A stretch of DNA of 64,000 bases, taken from positions 1 through 64,000 of the forward strand of contig NW_024427588.1 of NCBI RefSeq assembly GCF_017562075.2, given 5' to 3'. Position 1 is the stretch's first letter; each line of letters starts with the position of its first letter. Below are positions 41,154-53,179 of the stretch, one piece after another. Position numbers and translations under genes: made by a program. Source of the DNA: Anopheles merus (lineage: Eukaryota > Arthropoda > Insecta > Diptera > Culicidae). The notes under the pieces are model-generated. The model worked only from the letters and a program-made list of their open reading frames with translations, was not told the DNA's origin and searched no databases.

Positions 41154-43490
41154 ATGCCAACAACTCGATCCACATCGAAACGTACGGAAAGCCAAGCAAT
41201 GCAATCAGAAAACGCAACACCTCAGCCTGAGATGCAAGCCTCGCACTCAAAAACACAAGCTGAAGCCATGGAGTCCAAAGCAAAAGCAGTTGCTGAACAA
41301 TCATTCCATGATGCAGAGTTTTCTACTAACCAACGTGAGCTGAAGATGTTGCGACTGCATCATTCTAGTCAGCAGCGAAAACTCGCAAAGTTGCTGGAAG
41401 ACGTCACAACAACACCAGTAAATGCAACTACATACAACGTAAAATACAGTTACCTGCAAGATCTAAAAGCAAAACAAACAGAGATCTTTGAGAAAATAGT
41501 AGCCCTGGACCCAATAGACCTCGAAAACGACTTTTCTGACGACGAAGCATGTGCTTGTATGTACATGAAGTTAGACACCATGATAGCACACGGAACTCCA
41601 ATTGCTGCAGCTACTGCAGTGACTTCCGTGGTATCTTCTTCATTACATCATCTGAACATCCTGATGCCAACATTTGATGGAACATATGAACAGTGGCCTA
41701 AGTTCAAGGCCATGTTCCTGGATATTGTGAAGGAATCTAGCGCATCGGATGCGGTGAAGTTACATCACCTTAACAAGGCCTTGATTGGAAAGGCTAGTGG
41801 CGTGCTGAATGCAAGTCTCATCGCAGGTAACAACTTTGCAAGTGCATGGCAATTGCTGGAGGATCGCTTTGAAAATCCTCGCGTGATCGTGGACTGGCAC
41901 ATCGCGGGATTATTGCAGATGAAACCCGTGGTCAAGGAGTCTGCACGCGGGCTGCGCGAGTTGTTGGAATGTTGTAAAACTCATGTAGATGGTCTATCCT
42001 ACATGAAGAAAGAAGTTGATGGAACCAGCGAATTAATCATCACCCACATCTTGACTTCATGTTTCGATCCTGAAACAAGGAAGCTGTGGGAGCGGACGAT
42101 GAACCGAGGAGAGTTTCCGAAGCTGAAGACAACATTGGAGTTTTTGTGCAGACAGTGCGAAGTGCTGGATCAGTGTGCCTCTGAGAGAGGCAAAAGAGGC
42201 GACAAAGGCAAAATGGTGAGCGCCAAGGTGTACACAGCTTCCATTCAAAACTGCAAGCTCTGCAACGATGATCAGCACAACATCGTTCACTGCCCTGAGT
42301 TTTTGGCGTTATCAACACGAGAGAGACAGATCAAGGCTCAAGAACTTCGTCTTTGTTACAAGTGCCTTGGAGCTGGTCACTCTTCACGACGATGCGAATC
42401 AAGGAGGACATGCCGTAGATGCAATAAACATCATCACACGTTGCTTCATTTTGAGCAACCTGTTGAAATGCCAAGTTCTGAACATGTAGCAACCGCGTCA
42501 CATCAAGAAGAAGAGACATCAGGCACAGGGTCATCATCTTCAAGCAGCCCATCATCACCTCAGATTGTCTTGAGTGTGCAAGGAGCAGCAAATTCTACCG
42601 TCCTGTTATCGACAGTGCTTTTGAACATCGTGGACGATCAAGGAACGAATCATCAAGCTCGTGCACTGCTAGACAGTGGCGCACAATCGAACTTCATTTC
42701 TGGACGACTGGTGCAGCTGCTACGATTGCCACGGAAGATAGTGAACATTCCGTTGTCGGGCATAGGTGGCAGTTCAACCATAAATGTGCGACATTCGGTA
42801 AGAGCTACAATACGATCACGTTGTTCCGAAGACGCCTTCACTTTGGATATGTTGGTCTTGGCTACCCCGTCGGCATCTTTACCAACCCAACCGGTAGACA
42901 TCAGTAGCTGGAACATCCCGGAAGACTACATCTTAGCTGATCCCACCTTTAACCAGCCGGGACGTGTTGACATCATCCTTGGAGCAGAACTGTTTTACGA
43001 ATTCCTGAAGGAGCGCCGCGTGTCATTTGGTCTGCATCGTCCAATATTGCAAGAATCCAAATTTGGTTGGATAGTCAGTGGCAATGCACTCATCGAACCA
43101 GCATCTGATCCAGTAGTGTGTGCAACAGCTTTAATCACGGATAACTTGAGCATGGTGGCAGCAGAGGACAACGCTGAAATGTCCTTGTCACATCATCCAG
43201 TTGTCAGCAACGCAGTCATCAGACATCGTAGTGATCTTCAAAGTGGCCTGCGAAACGGAGTAATCGAAATTCAGAATGACGAGTTAAGGGTCGGACGGGC
43301 CAAACGAGAAGGAGCATCCGTAGCTGACGTCATCTATCCTAAATCATCAGAGAGAGCATCTGAGACATCTACAAGTGATTCTACCGCAGTCTGTCTTGGT
43401 GGCAGTGACTTTGGTGGCATCATATCAGCAACGGGTATACCAAGAAACCACGATTGGGAACTTTGGGCACGATTGGGAACATCACTATAA
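41154..43490 (+). CDS. BEL-type Gag-protease protein, copy 2
   Basis: The same 778-codon frame as copy 1, with one amino-acid difference that I can see: Leu instead of Phe at residue 646, in GNA(L)IEP (43088). All zinc clusters and the protease DSG are kept. The upstream leader and downstream 177-bp tail are also the same. Both copies lack RT, RNase H and integrase at the same position, so the deletion predates the tandem. Confidence 0.9.
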   Translation: MPTTRSTSKRTESQAMQSENATPQPEMQASHSKTQAEAMESKAKAVAEQSFHDAEFSTNQRELKMLRLHHSSQQRKLAKLLEDVTTTPVNATTYNVKYSYLQDLKAKQTEIFEKIVALDPIDLENDFSDDEACACMYMKLDTMIAHGTPIAAATAVTSVVSSSLHHLNILMPTFDGTYEQWPKFKAMFLDIVKESSASDAVKLHHLNKALIGKASGVLNASLIAGNNFASAWQLLEDRFENPRVIVDWHIAGLLQMKPVVKESARGLRELLECCKTHVDGLSYMKKEVDGTSELIITHILTSCFDPETRKLWERTMNRGEFPKLKTTLEFLCRQCEVLDQCASERGKRGDKGKMVSAKVYTASIQNCKLCNDDQHNIVHCPEFLALSTRERQIKAQELRLCYKCLGAGHSSRRCESRRTCRRCNKHHHTLLHFEQPVEMPSSEHVATASHQEEETSGTGSSSSSSPSSPQIVLSVQGAANSTVLLSTVLLNIVDDQGTNHQARALLDSGAQSNFISGRLVQLLRLPRKIVNIPLSGIGGSSTINVRHSVRATIRSRCSEDAFTLDMLVLATPSASLPTQPVDISSWNIPEDYILADPTFNQPGRVDIILGAELFYEFLKERRVSFGLHRPILQESKFGWIVSGNALIEPASDPVVCATALITDNLSMVAAEDNAEMSLSHHPVVSNAVIRHRSDLQSGLRNGVIEIQNDELRVGRAKREGASVADVIYPKSSERASETSTSDSTAVCLGGSDFGGIISATGIPRNHDWELWARLGTSL

Positions 43491-43667
43491 TTGATACGTA
43501 GATCAATTTCGTCGTGCACACGTGTGCTATTTTACATGGATTTGTCATTATTTCACAGAGTTATTAATCTTTCATATGGAACTAAAGGAACATGAATCAG
43601 AGTAGATCTATCACAGAGTGAGATTGCTTTGCATGAAATTAAATTGTTCCAATTTAAGGTGGCAGGA

Positions 43668-44181
43668 TGTTTAGGATTGAAATGCGCCAAAATATAGGCA
43701 ATTTGATTTACACCGTAGTTAAGCCATAAAACCAATAGCAGCGCCATCTCAAGGCAATGACACAACTACTCCCTTTGCACAATAGCGCCATCTACGTAGT
43801 TAGTTATGCAAATCATGGGGTCAAAGGGTGGTGACTTGACTAATAATTAGGAAACATTTGTATGTCCACGGAAAGAGGGGAAATGAAGCCAGCGTACAAA
43901 CCCAAAATGTAAACATCGCTAACGGAACACAGCAATTTGTAATGAGTACCCCTAGAAATACCTTCAGAATTCAGTTAACAGCACAGATTTTGGAGCTTGA
44001 ATTTAATTCTACATCTTCATATCACCTTGCTAGCAAATCTTGCATAGAGTCCTTGGCGGGTAGCTCTTGCTTGACACTTGTTAGCGCTCTCCGGTGAATA
44101 TGGTAACTGTGCTGATTTTTGCTCCCATACAAAACTCGAGTCGCGAGTTTAACTATCTAGTGTAGGGCGCAATCCTACACA
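43668..44181 (+). repeat. BEL-type LTR 3
   Basis: 514 bp, followed by ACAAC. It shares CTACTCCC with LTR 2 and has one private change (TAGGGCGC near 44166). Confidence 0.92.
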
Positions 44182-44186
44182 ACAAC

Positions 44187-45234
44187 CAAAATAATTCTTT
44201 TAGTGCAATATGTCCTTAAGCTTGTTTTTGTATGAAAAAATATTGTGCAGTAAAAGTAAAAATAATTTAAATCGTATGAACTGCATAACACGAATGCTCA
44301 TTGCACTAGTTGGAGTGTACCCCACGCATACTATGAAAAATTCAACTGACGAAAAATCAGGAGCAGACAGTCAATGAAGCCTCAATATTGTTCTGCTTGT
44401 CATTCTCGTTGCGCGTTGTCGAGTCCAGTTACTTTAAAAATGATTACTCAAAAAGAAGTCTAATAGTTTTGACAGTGAATATTAGGAATTATTAACAAAT
44501 AAAGGTAAGTTTAACATAAGCTATCCTATTTTATATGTGGCGAATTTGAACAAATAATGAGTGAAAGTAAATGTGAAAGAGTGTTGGTAGACTATTAAAA
44601 ATATCCTAGACACCAAAGCTAAACATATATTTGAAGCATAATACCAACGATCATCAGCCCGCCATGTTTTCTGTATGCCAACGAATTAAAATTATATTAT
44701 CAAGGAGGGTTTTATAGCTAACTGAAACAAGTGATGGTTTTGTGGGATCGAAGGATCAGTTTTCCATGGATTGCTGGTGCTCGTACGTTGGGCCAAATTT
44801 GATTCAATACATGCTAAGTTTAACGCTTTCACTTAGTATATTAAGAAAACTTCCAAATTCTTTTGTGGTGCAGCTGTAGTGACTATATACATAGAATAAT
44901 GAACAAAGCAATGAAGTTGTCATAGTTAGTTAGTTTGCCTAACTGTCCATCGGGATACTCTTCATTCTATCGTATTATTGTGCATAATTACAATACTGAT
45001 TTCAGTTCTGAAAGGGAAATACAAAAAAGTTTATGAAACTTTTATGCAAAAGTAACGATTATACGACCGAAGCCGTTCTTTCTGAATAATAAATAAGTAA
45101 CGATTGGTTACACGAGTAACACTTACACTCTGTTTTATCGACGCCACGAGAGAAAAACGTGTGATTCGTGCAGACGGCAAAATGTTCAGAGCACTGGATC
45201 TTTGCAAAATTATTTTATTATATTTACCTAATGT
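44187..45234. other. No gene recognised
   Basis: AT-rich sequence between the BEL array and the RTE element. No motif, TIR or long frame that I can support. Confidence 0.4.
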
Positions 45235-45247
45235 ATTTTCATATTTG

Positions 45248-45617
45248 CTCTGTAATGGGATGGGATCCGAAGCCCCTTTGAGGGATAATACAGGCTCTCC
45301 CATCCAACTCCTATTCCGACACGTCCTCGTCGTGCAGAGTGGTAACATGTGTCACCACATATCCAAGCTTGGGTACACGGGCTTGACCCAACCCCTTGGG
45401 CGGATGGTGGCATATGGCGAACCAGAAGGGGGGTGGGTATCCTGGGAAACCTGTTGCCTGAACGTCGGGGGGGCAACCCGACGCTAAACAAAACGGTCAC
45501 GTTGGCGCGGGGCCAGTCACCCAGTCCCATGAAGCAACCGACTACAGAAAGCCAAAGAAATTTTCGAAACGGATTCAACAATATCGACCCTACGCAATGC
45601 CCCCAGACTACTCTAAA
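45248..45617 (+). other. 5' leader of the RTE-like element
   Basis: GC-richer than the flanks and without a recognised motif. It leads into the endonuclease start GSWNVRTL at about 45620. The internal promoter of the element would be here. Confidence 0.5.
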
Positions 45618-47478
45618 AATGGGCTCATGGAACGTACGCACTCTAAGCGAAGCCGGAGCCTTGAAAAAACTTGATGACGCCCTAGCCACACTGAGCATGG
45701 ACCTCGTAGCCCTAGGGAACTAGGGTGGCTAGGGAACGGTGTGCACAACAGGCGTGGTAAGCATTGCTACGACATTTACTACAGCTGCCACGACCGCCAC
45801 CGCGTGCTCGGAACGGGTTTCGCCGTAGGTCCCCGGTTGAAACCCGCAATCATGGATTTCAAGGCTATAAACCATAGGCTATGCACCCTGCGCATGCGAG
45901 GCAAATTCTTTAATATAAGCCTCATAAACGTTCACGCCCCTACCGAAGATAAAGAGGAAGAGGAGAAGGACCTTTTTTACGGCCGCCTCGCTAGAATCGT
46001 AGATGCGTGCCCCAGGCATGACCTCATAATCATCCTAGGGGACTTCAACGCAAAAGTCGGTAGGGAGCCAATGTACCGCCAATACACTGGCTGTCACAGT
46101 CTGCATGAGCACAGTAACGATAATGGTATTAGATTGATCCAGTTCGCCGCAGCGAACTATCTGGTTGTTGGATGTACCAAATTTGCGCGGATCTACAAAA
46201 TGACGTGGGCGCACCCCGATGGCGAATCCTTCAACCAGATCGACCACGTGTTAATAAGCTGCCGACGACAGTCGAGTCTGTTAAATGTCAGAACATATCG
46301 AGGAGCCAATATCGATTCCGATCACTACTTGGTTGGCTTAGTGATACGTTGTAGAATCGCCCGCCCCCGCGCCAATGGGGGTGGAGAAAACACGCAGCCT
46401 CGGCTCAACACGGACTCTCTAAGGGACATTACTGTCCAACAGGAATTCAAAGCCGCTTTAGACGAGTCTCTACTACCAGAAAACAGTTATGAAACTACGA
46501 GCGAGAGGTGGAACGCTCTAAAAACAAAAATAATAAACTGTGCAAGAAATATACTCCCACCACGTCGTGGCAACACCAAATCTGGCTGGTTCGACGATGA
46601 ATGCAGACAAGTAACCGAACGTAAGAATGCTGCATACCGAGCAATGCAGCAACGGCATAGAACGCAGGCATGCGCAGAGGAATATTCACGGCTTAGACGC
46701 GAAGAGAAACGAGTTCACCGCTCCAAGAAGCATGCTTTGGAAGAGCAAAACATGCGGGAACTCGAGCAAACCAGAGAGGCGTACGGACCGACACGAAAGT
46801 TTTACCAAGCGATAGCAGGTCACCGAAACAACGTTGTACCTAAGGTAACCTGCTGTCGCAACAAGGATGGAGATCTGGTCAGTAACCAGCCAGAGGTCCT
46901 CTCGCGGTGGGCTCAGTACTTTGATGAACTACTCAATGACCAGTTTAGCGAACAGCTAGAAGCGCCACTAGCAGATGGTGACATGCTACTGCCACCTAGC
47001 ATAGAAGAAACACGAAAGGCTATCCGTCGGCTGAAAAATAACAAGGCACCCGGAACCGACGGAATTGCAGCCGAACTGGTCAAGAATGGAGGTGCACGAC
47101 TAGAAAACGAGATTCATCAAATTGTTACTGAGGTGTGGGATAGCGAATCGATGCCTTGTGATTGGAATCTCGGCATCATCTACCCCATATACAAGAAGGG
47201 AGATAGGTTGGACTGCAACAACTACAGGGGTATTACGGTGTTGAATACCGCCTATAAAATATTCTCCCTGATCCTTCAGGATCGCCTTGTCCCGCACGTC
47301 GAAGAGATAGTCGGAAACTATCAAAGAGGATTCCGAAACGGAAAATCAACCACTGATCAGATCTTCACCATGCGGCAGATCTTGGAGAAGATGGCTGAAT
47401 ACAGACACGATACATACAGTATCGGACAGAATGATAGGACCCTAGTGTTTTCAACGCAGCATGCACCCGTTTGGACAG

Positions 47479-47607
<129 letters not shown>

Positions 47608-48191
47608 CGCGGGTTTTTGTCTGAAGAAACGTAGCTGGACTTGGTTTCATATTGCGTTGAAAACATTCTGATTATGTGTGTTATCATGTGAAACAGCGTG
47701 CGTTCACACTTGGATAAAACCTAAAGTTTGCATCGATAGCAGCGAATGTTCTTCGGACGAGAACGCAGGTGTGCTGTTTCATGAATGTGATTGCGACAGC
47801 GGTGCGAAATGGAAACGCGCACAATAGCAATGAACTCGGCATTCCCTCACAGGTGTTTCGCCAGTGCACGCCATTGAAAGGCCTGCGTGCATCTCTGCGT
47901 TGAACGTTGTGTGCGCATGGGAAAATTTGTGTGTGCATTGAGCAAGCGCGCAGGTGTTCTTTTCAATGGGCGTTTTGTTTCATGAGCGCGGCAGTATTCT
48001 GTTCGGTTTTGAATGGGTAGATGCTCACTCGCTTACTCATAGATAGTTTTTATCCATACGCTTTTTTGCTGCTCGACAACGATGTGATGCATCGCGTATA
48101 AAAGCAGAACGCAAGCAGTGCACGGCATCAGTCGTGTCCAAGTTTTTAACCAGTGTGTTCTTGACAGTCTAAGCAAGCAATTTTTATTACA

Positions 48192-49184
48192 ATGGGTCGC
48201 GGTAAACATTGTACCGATTATCAGCGCCATATCATTAAGCGAATGGCGGCTGCTGGCATTAAGCGCAGAACGATCGAGTTCGTGATGGAACGATCGCGCA
48301 CCTTTGTGGCAAACGCGCTTCGGACAACCGAAACGCGCAAGTCACCCGGACGTCCTTGGAAGACCACGGCGGAGGAAGACCGTAAGATCGTGAACATATC
48401 GAAGAAACATCCGTTTAGCTCGGCACCAGAGATCTGAGGCAGACTGAAATTGGCGGTGACGCCGAGAACAGTTCAGCGAAGATTGGTCAGTGCCGGGCTA
48501 CTCGCGCGAGTGCCACGCGAAGTGCCCAATTTAACACCTGCGCATAAAAACGCATGGGTGTTATTTGCAATTGAGCACATGTTCTTCGATGAGGAGGATT
48601 GGCGCAGGGTTTTGTGGTCAGACGAGTCGAAATTCAATCGACAGGGGTCGGACGGACGCAGGTTGGTTCGGCGCCCTGTTAATTGTGCTCTTGATCCGAA
48701 GTACTGCTTCAAAACTTTCAAGCATGGCGGTGGTAGTCTCATGGTGTGGGGATGCTTCTCCTACTATGGGATGGGTCCGTTGGTTCGAATCCACGGTAAT
48801 TTAAATCGGTTTGGGTATCGAGACATTCTTGATACTCATTTGCTATCACATGCTAGGAAAAACCTTCCTCGGTCTTGGATGTTTATGCAAGACAACGATT
48901 CTAAGCATACTTCCGGGACTGTCCAAACTTGGCTTGCTGACAACAATGTCAAAACAATGAAGTGGCCTGCCCTTAGCCCGGATCTCAATCCCATTGAGAA
49001 CCTCTGGGCAATATTCAAGAAGAGGCTGGGTAAAAAAATACCGGAAGATCTGGATCAACTCTTCGATCACATGCAAGAGGTGTGGAGCAAGATTCCACCT
49101 GAAACGATCCAGAATCTGGTGATGTCGATGCGTCAATGCATGATAAATGTCATCGTGGGCGACGGCAATAAGATCAAGAACTGA
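48192..49184 (+). pseudogene. Tc1-like transposase with one stop codon
   Basis: 330 codons in one frame with a TGA at 48435-48437 (codon 82). The N-terminus has a paired-like helix-turn-helix region (IIKRMAAAGIKRRTIEFV; GRPWKTTAEEDRKI). The catalytic triad is D144 in LWSDESKF, D234 in MQDNDSKHTS and E269 in NPIENLW, with 34 residues between the last two (DD34E, the Tc1 type). The C-terminus is intact. The stop is likely a single CpG-type transition (CGA to TGA). It would bind and cut the TIRs. As it stands no full protein is made, though restart downstream at 48450 would keep the catalytic domain without the DNA-binding part. Confidence 0.92.
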
Positions 49185-49349
49185 GCTTATTGCATTTTTG
49201 AATAGGGATCACTGCTCGCGAGGGCGGTGGTCCTGCTAATTACAACAAAAACCTAACCCAAAACACAAAAAAACTACTAACAAATCTATCCGAAACGACA
49301 TACTTGTGAAACAAACACACACACCAATACACATTCAAACATACATACA

Positions 49350-49502
<153 letters not shown>

Positions 49503-50741
49503 CAAACACTCACAAACCACACATAAACCTGTCCCAACGGGTGCATGCTGCGTTGAAAACACTAGGGTCCTATCATTCTGTCCGATACTGTACCATCTCT
49601 TCATTGACTTCAAAGCCGCATATGATAGCATAGCCAGGGTAAAACTGTATGACGCTATGAGCTCTTTTGGAATCCCGGCCAAACTGATAAGGCTAGTTAG
49701 AATGACTATGACCAACGTCACATGCCAGGTGAAGGTGGATGGAAAACTCTCAGGACCTTTTGCTACCACCAAGGGTCTGCGCCAGGGGGACGGGCTTGCT
49801 TGTCTCTTATTCAACCTGGCGCTAGAGAGGGCCATCCGTGACTAGAGGGTGGAGACTACGGGAACCATCTTCTATAAGTCAACCCAGATCCTGGCATACG
49901 CTGATGATATAGACATCATTGATCAGCGGGCCCACCAACAAATAATCAGAATCTACGTAGGCGTGACGTGCAGATAGGTGAACGCACTTTTGAAGTCGTC
50001 CCACAATTCACCTATCTTGGGTCAAAGGTCAGCAACGACAACAGCATGGAAGCTGAGTTGCGCGCAAGGATGCTGGCTGCCAACCGGTCATTCTACAGCC
50101 TAAAAAATCAGTTCACCTCAAAGAACCTGTCGCGACGGACGAAGCTGGGACTATATAGTACCTATATAGTACCAGTACTCACATACGCCTCTGAGACATG
50201 GACACTGTCCAAATCTGACGAAACCCTCTTAGCCGCGTTCGAGAGGAAGATGCTCAGAAGGATACTTGGCCCCGTATGTGTGGAAGGACAATGGAGGAGC
50301 CGCTATAATGACGAGCTATACGAGATGTACGGCGACCTCACTGTCGTACAGCGTATAAAGCTCGCCAGGCTCCGGTGGGCTGGCCATGTTATACGCATGG
50401 AAACGGACGACCCAGCCCGTAAAGTCTTTTTAGGCCGTCTACAAGGACAGAGGAGGCGTGGTAGGCCCAAATTGAGGTGGCAAGATGGCGTGGAGGCGTC
50501 CGCCATTAAGGCCGGGATAACGGACTGGCAGACGAAGGCGCGAGACCGTGAGCGGTTTCGGACACTCCTGAGGCAGGCCAAGACCGCAAAGCGGTTGTAG
50601 CGCCGGATAAGTAAGTAAGCATTTTCATATTTGGGTTGATTAGGTAAAATAATTATCCTAGCGGAACCTGCCTCCAAGATTCATCTGTTTGCAAGTTTTA
50701 AGAAAAGGTATTTACAGAAGAATATCAATTATTAAAAAAAT

Positions 50742-50962
50742 GTTAGGCCGCAAATACACGACGCGCGTTTCCGCGCTCGCGGAAACGCGTATAACAATCC
50801 AATCATATAAATGAAATGTCATTCGAACGCGCTACCGCGGAACGCAGAGATGCTCATGCTGGATATCTCTGCGGAACTGTTATACGCGTTTCAACGCGCC
50901 CGCGGCAACGCGCCCACGGAAACGCCCCCGCGGAAACGCGCGTCGTGTATTTGCGGCCTAAC
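50742..50962. mobile_element. GC-rich MITE with 34-bp perfect TIRs
   Basis: The termini begin GTTAGGCCGCAAATACACGA on both sides and pair over 34 bases. The 221-bp interior is rich in CGCG and GGAAACGCG words. No coding capacity. I find no convincing target duplication (AAAAAAAT against ACTATTTA). It lies just upstream of the hAT remnant's splice acceptor. Confidence 0.8.
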
Positions 50963-50996
50963 ACTATTTAAATTAATTATTTTCCAGGATGAAAGT

Positions 50997-51831
50997 ATGT
51001 CTACCAATACAAGTGACATTTGGCAACATTTTGAAAATCAAGGAAATACGGCCAAATGTCGCTATTGTTCCAAGACAATTTCATTTTCGAACAAATTTAG
51101 TTCGAATCTGAAGCGACGTATGAGATCTATGCACCATACTATTCCTATTGAGAGAAATGCTCCTATAGCTACTACTTCTTCAACACAATCCTCAGATAGG
51201 GACGAAACTACGTTGCCTGCTGCAGGCCCCGTCAAAAAAGCAGGGGGATCTTTTGCGTTTCTGTGACGCAAATAAGCCGCTAACTATTAGAAAAATAGAA
51301 ATACAAATGTCTGATGAATTAGAACTTCCAGGAAAAAAACTTATTTCTATTTTTCTCCAGGGCCTATTAGAAAAGGGTAAGCTTTATCTACAGAATAAGC
51401 TGGTTAACCAAGCTATGCTTTTGGATCCACGCATGGAGGATCATAGTTTTGAGAATGATCGGGACAGGTATGAAGAAACTTACCAAAACTTGATAGATGC
51501 TATAGTACCGTTCAAAGCAAATAATTCATCAGCGGGAGATCCAATTATTCAGTAATCATTCACCGACCCTAGCTACCAATGTTTGTTCAGTGATTTTACA
51601 TCAAAATTAAAACGAGTAAAACACAATATAAATCCAGAGACAGCCGTAAAACTAGAACTAGATGAGTATTTGAAAATGGAATGCATAGAATTTACTGCTG
51701 ATCCTCTCTCGGGGTTGGAATCATATAAGGGCCAATTTCCATCAATTTATCAAATTGTGCTTAAACTGTATTGCATTCCGGCGACGTCAGTTCCGTGTGA
51801 ACGATTTTTTTCGAAGGCAGGGAATATATAA
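50997..51831 (+). pseudogene. hAT transposase remnant (BED finger plus C-terminal dimerisation region)
   Basis: A splice acceptor (TTTTCCAG) at 50986-50987 precedes the start MSTNTSDIWQHF. A BED-type finger (AKCRYCSKTISF then LKRRMRSMHH) is within the first 45 residues. After about 51266 the frame changes and the central catalytic part is missing. The C-terminal hAT region follows (LDPRMEDHSF near 51421; SIYQIVLKLYCIPATSVPCE near 51750, the dimerisation motif), with a stop at 51553. Deleted, inactive copy. Confidence 0.8.
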
Positions 51832-53179
51832 TTACAAGTCGTGGGTGTTGTCTTTGTGTCCTTTCTCTTGAACGATCGGAATAATTATGACTTTATTGAG
51901 GAGCCTGCGTTTATCATCAAACTGACAGTGAAACACGTCAGTTGAATAAGGTGTTTATATGATGGTGAGGTGTGGTTGAATGTTTTATATGTTAACATAT
52001 AATAATAAACACGCTATCTATTAATATATATTCCGACAAACTTTCAAAACTATTGCCTAAACAAATGTCTCAAATTCTTTTCCTTCAACAAAATCACCAG
52101 CACGAGCCTTAGCAAATATGCCGTCATACGTTTTTATATTGTTAAAACATTGTTCATAGCCTTAAAATTGTTTATACGTAAGATGTTGAATTATACTAGT
52201 ACTGTTAATGAATTATATGATCTCAGTTATGAAAATTCTTGTAATTATGAAGTGAATTAAATAATAAAATGAATTACTTTGTTGGAGATATTTTGTTCAT
52301 CACACTGTGTTTTTGGGTTGAGTGAGTTCACGAAATTTAATGGTTTTTAATATAATTATTTATTATAATTTGAAAAGGCCGTTAATGTATATGCCTCGTA
52401 CTAGAACAGGTTTTAAGATAGGAATATGTTTTCATTAGATATAATTATAATATGTATGTCTTCATTAAATTTTTTTGGCATAGCATTGACTATAATCTCT
52501 AGAGCTAAAAAACTGCATGCTTTTGGACAATGCCAAACGAAGGACGGTATTTACACCGAACACCGTTCTAATAATTGTGTGATCATCGCGAGCGGACGAA
52601 TCACCGTTCACTCATGAATCGTTATTGATAAAAGAGCCTCCTCGCTCGATTCGTCGCAAAGAATCATTTTGCCCATCCCCCAGGACAATCGCATGGCAAT
52701 CGGATTGAACGCGCAACATTCTCCATACAATCCGCAGTGTTGCGTTTTCTTCACGCCAACTTTGCCTGTATTTTCAATGAGCCAAGCGATTTTACCCCCC
52801 TCCTAAACGCGTTGAGTACTTAAGCACGCTTGTCGCGGCATCGATCACCGCATACACACACACATCACCACACTCAGGGTACGACATCTTCCCTGTTGCT
52901 ATTCTGGATTCAGACAAAATTTGTGTTTCTACACTTATTGTTCAAAAAAGTAGCAGCTTCTAGGATCTTAATTTACAACAAAAATATTAAAATATTATGT
53001 TCTGCTAATGATATTGCTCTAGATTTAATTGCACTAGATTAAGTTTATACATATCTTTCGTAAAAGTTCGTCAGAGTATGCAAACGTCGATTCAATTTGT
53101 CATAAATAAGTTAAATTTTTAAGATTTTCGCGTATAAAATTATGACGCACGCTGTGTGTGCGGCGGCGTAATTCGCTAC
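51832..53179. other. No gene recognised; possible hAT 3' end near 52690
   Basis: Very AT-rich to about 52500. At 52660-52682 the text ATTTTGCCCATCCCC resembles the complement of a hAT terminus of the GGGATGGGCAAA kind, so the hAT remnant could end there. No matching left end was found close by. A purely AT-rich stretch otherwise. Confidence 0.3.

Larger units (their letters stand above)
35068..44181 (+). mobile_element. BEL/Pao-type element in tandem: LTR-body-LTR-body-LTR
   Basis: Three 514-bp LTRs begin TGTTTAGGATTG and end CAATCCTACACA (35068-35581, 39368-39881, 43668-44181), spaced exactly 4300 bp. The duplication ACAAC stands only at the outer ends (35063-35067 and 44182-44186). The two bodies differ at only a handful of bases. 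Each body has a PBS, a 77-bp repeat leader and one gag-protease frame, with no RT, RNase H or integrase. One insertion followed by unequal recombination between LTRs, or an assembly duplication, would explain it. Confidence 0.9.
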
